From Mesostigma viride (lineage: Eukaryota > Streptophyta > Mesostigmatophyceae > Mesostigmatales > Mesostigmataceae): a DNA stretch of 64,000 bases. Under the pieces are notes generated by a model that saw only the letters and a list, made by a program, of their open reading frames with translations, was not told where the DNA came from and did no database searches. The stretch's first letter is position 1. The number at the start of each line of letters is the position of its first letter. Location: the NCBI GenBank assembly GCA_009746045.1, contig RPFO01000080.1, positions 6,767,817 through 6,831,816 on the forward strand, read 5' to 3'. Positions 31,655 to 42,190 of this stretch are shown piece by piece. A program made the position numbers and the translations under genes.

Positions 31655-34094
31655 TAATAATAAATTATAACATGCCTCCGTTGGGAGATCATGTAGCACA
31701 TATTCCTTGATGGTGGTGGAAAGGAGAGAGCCGCGTAATCTAACTATCCTAACGCTAATCTACCTAGTCTAGAAAAATCCTAACTGCCCTACTCGTCAAA
31801 ACGCCTCCTCCTCTCAAGTGGGGGGAGGGGATTTGCCCACAGGATCGGGCGTGTGAGCCTTGACAATCTTCTGCCACCGCGTCTTGTTCTGCATGGCAGC
31901 CCAAAGAAGGGAGAGAGAGTGGATGCGGTATTCAAACTGGGCTGGGACCAGTAGGTCATCCAGCAACATCTGCACGTAGTTCGTGACATGTTTCCCTACC
32001 TTTTTGGGAACGTCCTTGGGGCCAGGCCAGGTCAGAATGTGCCGCCCGGCCAGGCTGGCCAAGCCGCTGGGGGCCTGCCAGACCAAGGCGGTGTCGACCT
32101 GCGAGCAAGGTGTCCTACAAATGCTATCCTACGCTGTCTAATCTCGTCCGAAATACGAGGCATGCCCCAGGTGATACAAAGACTCTGATGACGGGCGCTT
32201 GGAAAACCCTAACCCGTGTTTTTTTACAACGCGATACATCGCGTTGTAGGGTTAGAACGCGATGTTTCGCGTTGTAATCTGACACGTGGCAAACCTATTA
32301 AACATGCGATTTTTGGTCTGAAACTTTCAAGATAGGTCAGAAACATCTCATAGAATTCAAGAAAAAATCCTGGTATTTTTGGTATTTTTTTTGTGACAGC
32401 TGCAAACAAATATGTACCACTGAAATCAGGCATTTTCGCGGGACGATGGTGAAGACGACGGCGATGGCGGCAGGTAGATCTCGCCAGTTTTCGCGCGAAT
32501 TTCAGTGGCTGTTGGGTGGCACGACCATGATGATGCGTTCAAAGGTTGATAATTAGGTTTCTACGAGTTTGTTGAGGTACTGGGGCAAAGGAAACGTAGT
32601 TTTTTCCAGTTTCTCACCCAACTTTCATGCGGAAACCCTGGAAACCGGCATACATATTATTACGTCAAGACTCGGGTCTGCTGCGGCACCATGCTTGGTA
32701 TTTCCATGGTGTTTCGACTTCTTAACACATGTTTATTCATTCCGAACGCCCGGACTCTCGGCTAAACCGAGATTTGTGCAGACTTTTATTGGGTAGCTCC
32801 GGGCATGATGGTGCCTGCAAATAGCGTAAGGCGTGACCGTGGCTATTGCTACGGTATGCTGTATTTTCCTGGAAATGGCCTCTGCCACCGGCTCAATAGT
32901 GCTTGCAGGCGTAAGTATATCGTGTTTCTACCTAGTTTCTGCCAGTTTTCCACTTATTTCTACCGACCTCTGCCCAGCCTCTCTAAGACCGCCATCCTAC
33001 TCGACGTTGCTTGCATGTCAGCCATAGCAGGTTGCAGTTGTGCAGTATTTAGGTGCTGTATACGTCGTCAAGCCGTGCATATATCGTGAGGATTGGATGT
33101 TGATGGTTTATACTGCGTTGATTGTGCAAGAAGATCAGCTGGGTGCCCATAATCATGGTGTATAATCATGTGTTGTTAGCATCTTGCCACCATTTGCTAG
33201 CATGCATTCCAGCGTCATCTTTGCCTGCATGTAAGCTCATGGATCACTCAACCTATCCAAGCCTTGCATTACACGTGCCTCTTTCTTTCAGTATTGCACG
33301 CGTTATGGAATGAAAACCCAGCACCTCCGTTCCCACGAGGCATGTGCTCAACACGTTGTGAGAGTGGATGATGCTTTGGCTATGGCTGCCTGATTCAGTC
33401 ATATTAGGTCATCCAGTCATGATGTTTGATGCATGTTTGATGCAGTATAACTTATACAACACCTATTTTCAACGTTTTGACCCTCCAAGCTCACTATGGC
33501 CCCGTTTATGGGGCTCGTCTATTAATTAACTAATTAATGGGGCTCGGGTCGTTGCGTAATGTTGTCAAGGGCTCTCATGTTTCCCACTGCGTTGTACTGC
33601 GTTGTAATTGTGATGCTAATGAAAAATAGCTCCAGTGGCCCAATGGGCCTGAGTTTTGTTTCACAGAGCCTGCATATGTTGCCCATAGCTCGTGCAAGAA
33701 GCCAGATTTTTTTCATGAACCATTTGTGAATAAGCACATGACTTGTGACCTAGGGTCAAGAAATCGCGGTCATGGTCAGACCCCCCTGTATTCAAACCAG
33801 TGTATCTCTCTAATGAATAAGCATTTTGTAGGTCTGAGTAGCTCAAAAAATCCTTTGATTTATGGGCTTTCAGGAAAGTATATACATGACCATGAAAAAA
33901 AAATTCCTTAGGTGCTATACGCGTTCTAAAAAAAGCTTACAACGCGATATATCGCGTTCTAATTAAAAAAACACGGGCTAAGTTCAGGACCTGTCGGAGC
34001 ATCCTGTAAACTGTGCCGTCTAGCCTAGCTGCCAGTGTGGGTGTGAGTGTCCATGCCTCGGCGCCATACGTGAGCACCGTGAGGACGAGGACCT
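31655..34094 (-). pseudogene. LINE family A fragment split by the DNA transposon
   Basis: C-terminal ORF2 part at 31655-32212 (VPAQFEYRIHSLSLLWAAMQ, HTPDPVGK) continues at 33978-34094 (LTYGAEAWTLTPTLAARLDG, YRMLRQVLN). The two pieces line up with 4822-5360 of copy 1 when the 1765-bp insertion is removed. The fragment ends abruptly at 34094, its 5' truncation point. Confidence 0.8.
32213..33977. mobile_element. non-autonomous DNA transposon, 1765 bp, CCCGTG termini
   Basis: Ends are CCCGTGTTTTTTTA (left) and its inverse TAAAAAAACACGGG-like (right), flanked on both sides by CTAA (32209-32212, 33978-33981), so the target duplication is 3-4 bp. Both subterminal regions carry near-perfect palindromes of the type AACGCGATATATCGCGTT. 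The interior has only short meaningless ORFs, so it must rely on a transposase made elsewhere. A 3-bp duplication (TAA) would fit PIF/Harbinger and CTA would fit CACTA; the superfamily is not settled. Confidence 0.8.
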
Positions 34095-34492
34095 TGGGGG
34101 GAAGATCAGCATAGCTATACAAGAGCTAGGGCATGCCTTCTCAGCAGAAGGTGACTCCCTGCATGGGCACTGCATATTGAAATAAAGCTAGGCATCAGCT
34201 CAACCCCTCTTACTCAGATATGGTCGGATATGCAGGACAAGCAGCGTTGGGCGGACATTGTCACGACTACAACCCCCCAACTGTGGGTCCTAGGAAATAT
34301 AAAGAGCATGGTAGGCATAGTTTGCGTGCGACTAGCTCGAGGCCTCACTTGAGGAGCATATTTTAGACTAGCCGTGGACATACATGTACAAATTGACGTC
34401 TTGGGGAGACGTCCACTATATCTTAAATTGGGGAATTCAGTGCTCAGTGGTCCCCCAACGGGGACACGATACTAATTAATTAATTAATCATC
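34095..34492 (+). pseudogene. LINE family C 3' end (ORF2 C-terminus plus 3' UTR)
   Basis: A plus-strand fragment. Around 34215-34270 it can be read as TQIWSDMQDKQRWADIV, comparable with LLWTAMQNKTRWQKIV at the family A C-terminus. It ends with the hairpin TCCCCCAACGGGGA (34451-34464) and an ATTAATTAATTAATTAAT tail (34473-34490). The first 100 bp resemble the family D 3'-UTR, so it may itself be chimeric. Confidence 0.6.
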
Positions 34493-34640
34493 ATGATGAT
34501 ACTTGTACCAACCCAGTGTTTGGCTTAGTATTTCTTGTTTTTTTTTTCCCAAAAAAAGGGAACATGGCAAAATAGACCCCCCTGATGCTTCCTTCAATCC
34601 AAGGAGGAAATCTACAATTATTTAGCATTATTATCTGACT

Positions 34641-35528
34641 CTACTGTGCCGCAGCTGTGGAGCTGCTGCCAGTATCGCCCCACTTGGCAATCGCTTGCTC
34701 TTCATAAGAGCCCAGGGGCTTGGGTGCAGTGGACCCTGCCGCCTCATCTTCCAAGGCAGCAGCTCGCTTCTTGCTCTTCTTCTTCTTCTTCTTGCCACCG
34801 CGAGCGAGGGTAGCAATGGAGCTAAATATAAACGAGACGATCTGGCGGCCGGATACGAGCATCATGACCAAGAATACGACGCCTCCGAATGCCAGGATCG
34901 TGTCCTTGGAATCTTTCCAGAAGTCACCAAAATTGAAGCCACCTCCCCCCGAGCCACCTCCACCCCCCCCGCCCCCGCCGGAACCCCCATCATCTCCACC
35001 CCCAGCCCTCTTGTCGAAGTCCGCCAGAATGTCTTTCTTGCCGCCAAGGGCGGCCTCCAACGCTTGCCTGGCAGCTTCCTGCGAGGAAGGCACAGGGGGA
35101 GCGCCTGTTAGCAAGTTTCCAACCGCAATGTCAAATCTCTTTTAATGCCGATAACGTTAACATTTAGAATGCCACTCACGACAACGTCGTGAAGGATGGT
35201 CAACACAGTCAGCACATTTATTCAGTAGGATATGATAAGGATCACGCAAGTCGGCACCGCCATGAGCTGTACCGGGGAATACAAACTTTAGACTCACCTT
35301 CTTCTTGTCCGAAAACATTCCGCTTCCGTCAGACTTCCCAGCTTGGCAAGTTGTTGGCAGGCGAAGCGAGGGTGCCGCAGCCGACATTGTTCCACAAGGC
35401 CGTGCTCGCAGTTGCCGAGGACGAATGGCCGCAGGATGGCCTACCGCAGCGGTCTGCAGGACACTTGAAGGCATGGAAATCGGTTGCTTCACCAGAAGAG
35501 ACTGACAGCTTCCAGCTTGTGAAGCCAT
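34641..35528 (-). CDS. glycine-rich plastid membrane protein (two exons)
   Basis: Exon 1 is 35298-35528 (ATG at 35526-35528) and ends AAG|GTGAGT. Exon 2 is 34641-35078, entered after a CCTTCCTCGCAG acceptor in phase 0. The product is 222 residues. The N-terminal ~60 residues are rich in Ser, Ala, Arg and Pro with few acidic residues, like a chloroplast transit peptide. Then come an amphipathic helix (EAARQALEAALGGKKDILADF), a Gly/Ser linker of about 25 residues, FNFGDFWKDSKD, one membrane helix (TILAFGGVVFLVMMLVSGRQIVSFIFSS) and a Lys-rich tail. The layout resembles small Gly-rich proteins of the chloroplast envelope in plants (the At1g42960 type, from memory). The biochemical role is unknown. 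It is divergent from the PnsB1-like gene. Confidence 0.7.
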
Positions 35529-36548
35529 TTTGGAATACAGAGCAAACTACCTCTTTTTCTAAGGAGATAGCAATGCTTTGTGACCACGGACGCCACACCC
35601 GGCGTCTGGGCTTTGGCGCAATCACAAAAGTAAATTCGCCGCTATATGCACATCAAGCCGCGCGCAGCATTTATCTGAATATGGCCATGCTCATTGCTCA
35701 ACCAGCAGTCGGTCGCACATCATGTCGTGCCCGCTTGGTCTTTCTCCTCGGGCTGGTAGTCGACCAGCAGATATGGCAGATTAGTGATTAGGAGGCCATG
35801 TAAAAGGTGAATCGGACACGCTAGGAAAACTTCGGCTGTGGTGCGCTATCGGTTGCCTGCCTGACGCAAAAAGCAACGGACACCCGCAACTGGATTGCCT
35901 GCGGTCCCGCAACTGGATTGCTTTCGCCGTCACATACTTGAAGTTGTTGTTGTTGTTGTTGTGTCCCACGCCGCACATGGGCAGCAGAGAATCTAATAGT
36001 GGCCAAAGTTGTTGTTGTTGTTGTTTCCCACGCCGCCCAAGGGCAGCAGAGATCTATAGTGGCCGAAGTTGTACAGGTGAAATTTCGGTTCTGTCCGTCT
36101 CATTACTGTACAGTAGGGCCTCTGTCCGGCTACGACCGGCGTGGGATCCACCCGACTGACTGACTGACGTCTTAGGGCCACCAATGATTTGTCACGGAAG
36201 CTCGATCAGCTCCAGAGCATTTCGAGAGTTGTTATTTTTGAGGTGATTCTTGCCGCCACCTGCCTCTGCCAAGTGTTTTTATCAGCGGAGATCAGCGGGC
36301 GGTCCGCAAATGCCGTCCAGCCTGCAGGGACTAGCGGGCCTGTGGATAAATTACCTAGCAGTTATGGTCGCCCAAACTGCGGTTATGCTGCGCCAAAGCA
36401 TTTTTGATCGCCAAGGTGCTAGAGGACAGAGGTGAGCCTGCTGGTTCCAGTCCTGCTTATTATCAAAGCCCCAGTTTCAGGGGGACAAAGCTGTAAAGTG
36501 GAAGGGAGCTAGCCACTGCCCACCCGCCTACAACCATTACTTGATAAA
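35529..36548. promoter_or_regulatory. shared upstream region of two divergent plastid-protein genes
   Basis: 1020 bp separate the two start codons. No clear TATA box is seen. It contains the tandem GTT-bearing repeat at 35938-36066. Coding-looking ORFs here lack similarity and are ignored. A bidirectional promoter is inference from the arrangement. Confidence 0.45.
35938..36066. repeat. two tandem ~65-bp units with (GTT)n cores
   Basis: Each unit reads AAGTTGTTGTTGTTGTTG, then TCCCACGCCGC, then GGGCAGCAGAGA, then AGTGGCC. Unit 1 spans 35938-36001 and unit 2 36003-36066, with small differences. The next AAGTTGTACAGG starts a third unit that is not completed. Confidence 0.85.
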
Positions 36549-39500
36549 ATGGCTGAGACGGTGTTGAACGCGGGTAGGGTTTGTATCGCTGCGGATGCCG
36601 CTGTCCTTGGCAGGCATTCACGCCGTCAGGTTGCTAGCTTCCAAGGGCTACGCCCAGCCGCGGCGGTGCGCTGCGCTCCCGCGCTGCTCAAGTCGCGTGC
36701 TGGTAGGAATCATGGCAAGATCCTGGCGATGGCCAGCGATTCTGAGGGGTCCATTACAACGATAGCCCCGGAGGAAAAGCCGACCTTGGCGAACCGTGCA
36801 TCCACGGACCCGAACGGCTACCTTGATTTCCCAGAGCTGTACAACATCGAGACTAGCTCGTTGGGTATTTACGTTAGGGGTGATGCTGAGGCCATTATCT
36901 GCTTTACTTTTGGTGGCGTTGGGGAGCAGCTGCTTTTCTTCCCAGTTGTGGAGGCGCTGCGCCGGCAGAACCCGCTGTCATCAATTGACGTGGCGTGCCC
37001 CGCGGGCTCGAAGAAGGCGTGGGAGCTTAACCGTAACGTGCGCAGAACCTACGCGTTTGACTTGGGCGGCAGCTTCCTTGATCCTGATGAGTACACCGAT
37101 TTCCTCGGCTTCATGAAGGTTAGTTCATGTCATCACAGTCGCTTAACACACGCCCGCCCGCGCCGCCCAAAGTCGTGGACAGGCCTGACACGAAGGTTAC
37201 TCCCAACGGAACGAAGCCGGACCGATGCAAAAGATAGGGTTCGGGGGGGAGGGCAGACGATTCTGTTCAGTCTGCATTACATATAGTCCATGCTGGTAGT
37301 ATGCATAGGGTCGTCACGTCGTCACGCCTTCCACGGTCGCCATCAGGGCAGTGTGACAGTAGGCAGGCATGGCTTCTGCTTGTTGTTAAAGCCCCCATAA
37401 TTTTTGAACTTCTTTGTGCTATCTCCTAACTCCGCGTGAGGGTGCTGGTACTAAGTGAGGGGTTAAGCTTTGCAGGCATATTTCCTTTGTAAACGGGTCA
37501 GGCTCTCAAGCCTCTGACGCTCCCCACCACCAACAGGGAAGCTAGCCATGTACCTGGGATAAAAAGCACACCTGGATCCCAAACCAGCTCCTTCCGGCCT
37601 GTTTTTTTTTTCCGTGATTGCTGTGACAGTTTGCCGTCATAGTTGTTGGTTATTATTGTTGTGACTATCTTGTGTGTAATTGTGTGCCATAGTGTGCTTG
37701 TGTGTGTGTCTGTGTGTGTGTGTGTGTGTGTTTGTTGCGCATCAAACTTTAGCTCTAGCTCTAGCTCATTGGAGTACCTCACATCCTGCTGGCAGTAGCC
37801 AGCAGCAATGCCTTGCTAGCAAACCACCAATGCTGGCGTACCACACTTCTGGAACATACTGAGAAGCCTCTCAGAAGTGTGCATGCCAGCCCGGTTGCCA
37901 AGGGAAACTAAATTTCCAACACCTTGGCACGGATGAAGCGTGTGACATCCAACATGGGTTGGACAAGGGGTCTTTCACTTCAGAAGAAAGATAGCCAGTC
38001 CCGTCAAAGGAAAATTGCCTTTTGAGAGTTTTTAACAAAGGAGTGGGCTATTTCTTGGGCATGTTTGCCATGCCGTGCCGCATGATCATCATTATCACTA
38101 TTATCATTATGGATTTGGTTTGTATTTCTTGAAACGGGCGCGAGGGCGTACTATACTCTCTGTGAGAGGTAGTGCCCTTTCCCATGTCCCATGCCCCATG
38201 CCCCGTGTCCCATGTCCCACCCATGTCGTCAATGGATGCGGAACTGAGGTCACTGTTCTTCGATCCCTGTATGGCAATGGAGTCACCTGAACGAAGTAAG
38301 GAGTGAACGAAAGAAAACTCCCGGGTGCCATCGTCCCACATTGTCCTCCATCCCAATGGCAGCATGGTCAGCTATCCCCCTATCTACTCCCCTATCTAAT
38401 CCATCCCCTATCTAATTTCTGCTAAAGAGTCCACGCTTAGTATGCATGCAACCCCCCCATCGCAGGTCCCACCTAGTCCCCGCCACGCCTCGAAACTGCG
38501 TCATGTTCCCCTCCCCCTCCCCCCCTGTCACTTGTCCACCTCTACCTCTTTCGTATGAGGTTTACAGGAACCCCGAGGGTTTACCTCTTACGCCCTGAGC
38601 TCCCCATCCCTGATATGAATTCCCTATCGTGTGGGTCTCGCCTGCTATAGCACCTGTCTCATCCCCAAATCTCCTGCCTCCCCGCCTATGTCTATGACTG
38701 CAAGAATCGTTTAAGTGTACCATGCCCGCTGCCGCTCCCCCGTCTCACCGACGCACAGCCAGATTACCACAGTGAGGGTCGGTGCGCCCCTCCTGTCCTA
38801 ACACTCATGTCCCCCTCCCATCCCCCCGCGTCTCCCGATTCTATTTCTCCTGCTTCGCCCCGCCCCCACCACCCCCCTGCCCACCGCCGCAATCTTACTA
38901 CCCCACCGCGGCAAGGGCGTGTCCATGCGCCCCGTCCTGATACATAGCTCCCTGTCACCCTCTCATCTCCCTATGCCTCCCCTCCTTTGCCTGCCCTGCT
39001 CCCCCGCCCCCCCCTTGCCTCGCCGCGGCAGCAGTATTCTGACAAAGGCGTGTGTCCGTGCTCTGATTCCATTCTGTTCCTCTAACGTCAGCTCTGGCTC
39101 TTATCCCCCTTGCTTCCTGCCCTCCCATCTCCCTCTCCGCCCTTCCCCCCCCCCTTGCTCCTTTTCCCCCCTTCAATCCCCCCCCCCCCTCCCCCCCTTT
39201 CTCCCCCCCCTTGCAGCAACAATACTACGGCAAGGGCGTGTGCGCGCGCCCGGTCGGCCTGGGTGGCGCGCTGACCCTGTTCCTCTCCTCCATCGAGCAG
39301 CGCATTTCGTACGTGCGGCCCAATGTGTCCGCCGCGGGGTCAGGCCTCTTCCTCACCAAGGCCATCCCGGCCAAGACACTCAACGTGCTGTCCCTCGGCA
39401 CCGCCATGTGAGTGTGCCGGTGCCAAGCATAATACCTCTTCCCTAGTTTACAGGACCAGAGACGCTGAACGTGCTGTCCCTCGGCACTGTCGTGTGAGTT

Positions 39501-40552
39501 GGCCAAGCATGATGTTCTTGCTGTTGGAAATCCTAGTATCTTCCTTCATATTTATAGATGTATATCATATGGTCAGGTGCCCCATGCCCACCCATGAACC
39601 ATGCGAAGGTTTGAACCCTGATGATGGAGATTCGGCTTTTATTTTGTCACACGGACCTGTGCCGGCTCATCTCCGCGGTCCCTAAGTATCCCATCATCGA
39701 CTCCTCGGTCGTGTCGCTTGACACAATCCCCATTACCCTCTGATTGCCCAGATGCCCTTCCTTCGTCAAGCTGGTTGACGCCACTGGCATGCCTGGTCTG
39801 GACTAACGAAACCTAATATCATGGGAAACGACCACACTAACGTAACAAAGAGACAACCAGCGCAGGCAAAAGAAATCTGTCTAATATGTATTTATACCAC
39901 CGTTCTGGTTCCTATCGTCTCATGCCCCCTCTCCCGGCCCCCGCCCCCCCACCCCCCCCCCCACACGCAACTCAACAACACCAGGTTTGACGACCTCATC
40001 AAGGCCGGCCTGAACGCGCCTGAGGTACCCCCCCTCGAGGTCAACGTGCCGGCCCCCGCCACCCAATGGGCCATCGATACGCTGTCTGACATGGGCCTTC
40101 GCGGCAAGAAGTTTGTGCTAGCGCACGGGCTGCCCTCTTCGTCTTCCGCCGCCATGACCATGCTGGGCGATGCCGAGACCTCCTTCCCCGTGGCCTCGTG
40201 GTCCAAGCTCGCGGCCAAGTCCTCCCTCCCGATGGTCTTTGCTGCCGCGAAGCCCGAGGACGCTGATGGTCCCCCTGCACTCTCGAACGTCGTCCAGGCC
40301 AACTCTCCAGGCAAGCTGGCGGCGTTGGTGGCTGCTTCTTCTGGCGTCGTCACGACCAACACGGCCGCGCTCCAGCTGGCGATGGCGCTGGGCAAGAAGA
40401 GCGTGGCGTTGTTCGGGTCGGCCAACACGGCGGTCGCGTTTGTGCCGCGCGCGAAGAAAGATCTGGTGTATCCGATCGTGGCCGAGTCGGGCGGCGTCAA
40501 GGGCATCTCGATGGAGCTCATCATGGAGGGCGTCAAGGCCATTATGGCGTGA
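36549..40552 (+). CDS. pnsB1: PnsB1-like (NDF1/NDH48) plastid NDH subcomplex B subunit
   Basis: Three exons: 36549-37118, 39217-39407 and 39985-40552, with GT-AG borders and matching phases (0, then 2+1). The product is 442 residues; Arabidopsis PnsB1 is 461 from memory. The start ATG (aaaATGGCT) is followed by a ~60-residue transit-like segment rich in Arg and Ala. The mature part has SLGIYVRGDAEAIICF, FGGVGEQLLFFPVVEALR, then YVRPNVSAAGSGLFLTKAI in exon 2. VVTTNTAALQLAMALGKKSV plus ALFGSANTAV near the C-terminus resembles the donor-site motif of family 9 glycosyltransferases (DTGxxHLAAALGxPxVALFG) without its Asp/Gly. This fits a non-catalytic glycosyltransferase-fold subunit of the NDH complex, which works in cyclic electron flow around photosystem I. 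A genuine family 9 enzyme is the alternative. Confidence 0.68.
37697..37731. repeat. (TG)n microsatellite
   Basis: About 17 TG units with a single C interruption, within intron 1. Confidence 0.9.
38891..39075 (+). repeat. decayed tandem copies of the exon 2 start
   Basis: Two stretches carry GGCAAGGGCGTGTcCatGCGCCC (38910 on) and GACAAAGGCGTGTGTCCG (39041 on), compared with GGCAAGGGCGTGTGCGCGCG of exon 2 (39229 on). Each follows a C-rich tract. Spacing is about 132 and 188 bp. Confidence 0.6.
39408..39984 (+). other. intron 2 of the PnsB1-like gene
   Basis: 577 bp, donor GTGAGT, acceptor CAACACCAG after a C-rich tract. It carries a duplicate of the exon 2 end at 39454-39493 with its own donor, and an inverted copy of the dispersed TGCGCTGGTTGTCTC core at about 39846-39868. 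Confidence 0.7.
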
Positions 40553-41764
40553 GGGTGCTATTGTTCGATTTCGTCGATCGCGGTGCAAAATGCAGTCAAG
40601 TCCAACATGGCGTAGAGGGGTGGCTTGCCTTGCAAAGCTTCAGCAAGAGCGCTAGCCGCCAATCAACTGAGCTAGGAATATGTGGACCCGTGGGCGTGAC
40701 ATTCTCAGCAGGAGGCCAAAATGGCATGGAAAGACAAATGGTAATGTTTTGAATGGCATGTGCCCCACCGCCATTTAAATGGCAAGTGCCCCATGGCCAT
40801 CTTCACGGTCCAAATGGCATGACATTTGGGGTCGTTAGTCTCCGCACAGGCAGTGATGCGCCAGTACCGGCAGTGATGCGGCACCGTGGGAACGTTGGAA
40901 CGAGCGATGGCCAGGGGAAGCCGCATGACATTCTTGTCTGAGCAAGATTTTGGCAGTGCTGCAGGAAGGGGCCAATGGAAGGGGTGAACCGTCATGCACA
41001 CGCCACGTGGTCAGCCACTTCCATGCAGGAAGGTGCTTCGTTTGTTCACTGTTTACGCAGCCTTCCCAGTAACTCTGCTGGCTCTCTCGCACACATTCTA
41101 GCAGTCTGAATTCGTCAACGCAGCTACTTGCCTCTGACAGGCGAGGCTGTGCCTGGCCAGTGCTCACCAAGCAGGCCTGGAGTGCTAGTATAGGCGACTT
41201 GGATGTCGCCATTTGGCTCTTCACCTGGTTTGCGGCCTAGGTGCTTTGCTGACCTATGGTAGTGTTTCATTGCCCATGCGGTGTTGCCGACTGTGGACCC
41301 CGTATCCTACTGGCTAGAAAACTGGTTACATTTCACCAGGAAGGGTAGCCTGCAAGGGATGTAGACCAAAACAGAGCGCGCCATATATATGCTGATTGTT
41401 GTTATGCGTCCAGGAGTATTTGTCTCACGTAATACTAGTATGATGTAAACTTTTGGATTGGGATATTGGGCACAGTCTAATTTGAAGCATATTTGTTCCT
41501 CCTCTAGTACCAAATCCGAAAGGCTTGCATCACTCCCCGGACAGGAGAACTTTTGCGGATGACTGTAGGTGTAAGTTGGCGATGCCATGGTAACCGGAGA
41601 CGTCCGTCCTATAGTCAGCAAAATTGGTGCGAGAGGTCCCCAGTTTGATTCCGGTCGGATTCATTTGCAGATCGCGTTTTTCCGCGTTTTCCGCGGCCCG
41701 GCACTGAACGCAAATGGTTTTCACCTTTGCGGAGTGCCTGATCAGAATATTTGTTACGCCCTAC
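40553..41764. other. intergenic, no gene seen
   Basis: Downstream of the PnsB1-like gene. Contains a small dyad GCCATTTAAATGGC (40771-40784) between repeats of GTGCCCCA, and a direct repeat GGCAGTGATGCG (40850 and 40869). No ORF with recognisable features. Confidence 0.5.
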
Positions 41765-41915
41765 ATGTGCACTCCCGGCCAGTTAGGCTCGAAACGCACG
41801 CCCTATTCAAGCAAGTTGTTTACGGCCCCACTGTCTAGGTCATCTAGTCGCTCTACACGTAAGCTAGCCTTAATTTCAATGCACAAGGCTACACATTTCC
41901 ATCTCCATTCTTAGT
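41765..41915 (+). repeat. dispersed ~150-bp repeat, copy 2
   Basis: Matches 4015-4170 from CACTCCCGGCCAGTTAGGCT to ACACATTTCCATC. It lies directly upstream of a LINE ORF1 remnant. Confidence 0.65.
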
Positions 41916-41939
41916 TGTCTCACTCGAGCCTCCCGGCCT

Positions 41940-42190
41940 CTCAGGCAGCGGTGACACTAACCACCAAGCGTTAGTGGTCTACTCGCGGCTCCTCCCCAGG
42001 CCTGGCCCTCGGCATCGCCTGAGCCCAAACGCAGTCGCCCTGCGGACCTGCGCTGGAGCGAGGTCGCCTTCGACATCAACGCTCCCGGCTATTGGCAACG
42101 TACGCACCCCGACCCAATTCATGGATGACGTGTTTTTCGGCACGCACGCCTCGCTTCTGGAACTGTGCCGGCACCTTCACGGCTAGCATC
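41940..42190 (+). pseudogene. LINE ORF1 N-terminal remnant
   Basis: In one frame MDDVFFGTHASLLELCRHLHG (42121-42186) parallels MHHIFFGDYASLYDLCLHLH of the ORF1 at 57720-59070. Just before it, PKRSRPADLRW-like coding is seen in another frame, comparable with PKRARPADKTGG. Frameshifted and truncated. Confidence 0.6.

Larger units (their letters stand above)
20428..33906. repeat. 13.4-kb duplicated segment, copy 2
   Basis: Collinear with 6868-20303 and ending at the same base (GAAAAAAAAATTC). Sequence after 33906 continues the DNA transposon to its right terminal repeat, so copy 2 reads on naturally where copy 1 is cut. Confidence 0.9.
37119..39216 (+). other. intron 1 of the PnsB1-like gene
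   Basis: 2098 bp, donor GTTAGT, acceptor after a long C tract (CCCCCCCCTTGCAG). Contains a (TG)n microsatellite at about 37697-37731 and decayed copies of the acceptor/exon 2 start near 38891-38935 and 39023-39075 (see findings). The rest is low-complexity C/T-rich sequence. Confidence 0.7.

Noticed and set aside
37498-38365. Small ORFs in intron 1 of the PnsB1-like gene
   Set aside because: Low-complexity, no domain, and the intron borders on both sides are well supported.
41603-41659. tRNA-like 57-nt segment (ends TCCGTCC and GGTCGGA pair at 6 of 7 positions, B-box-like GTTTGATTCC)
   Set aside because: Too short, no anticodon arm; at best a tRNA relic.
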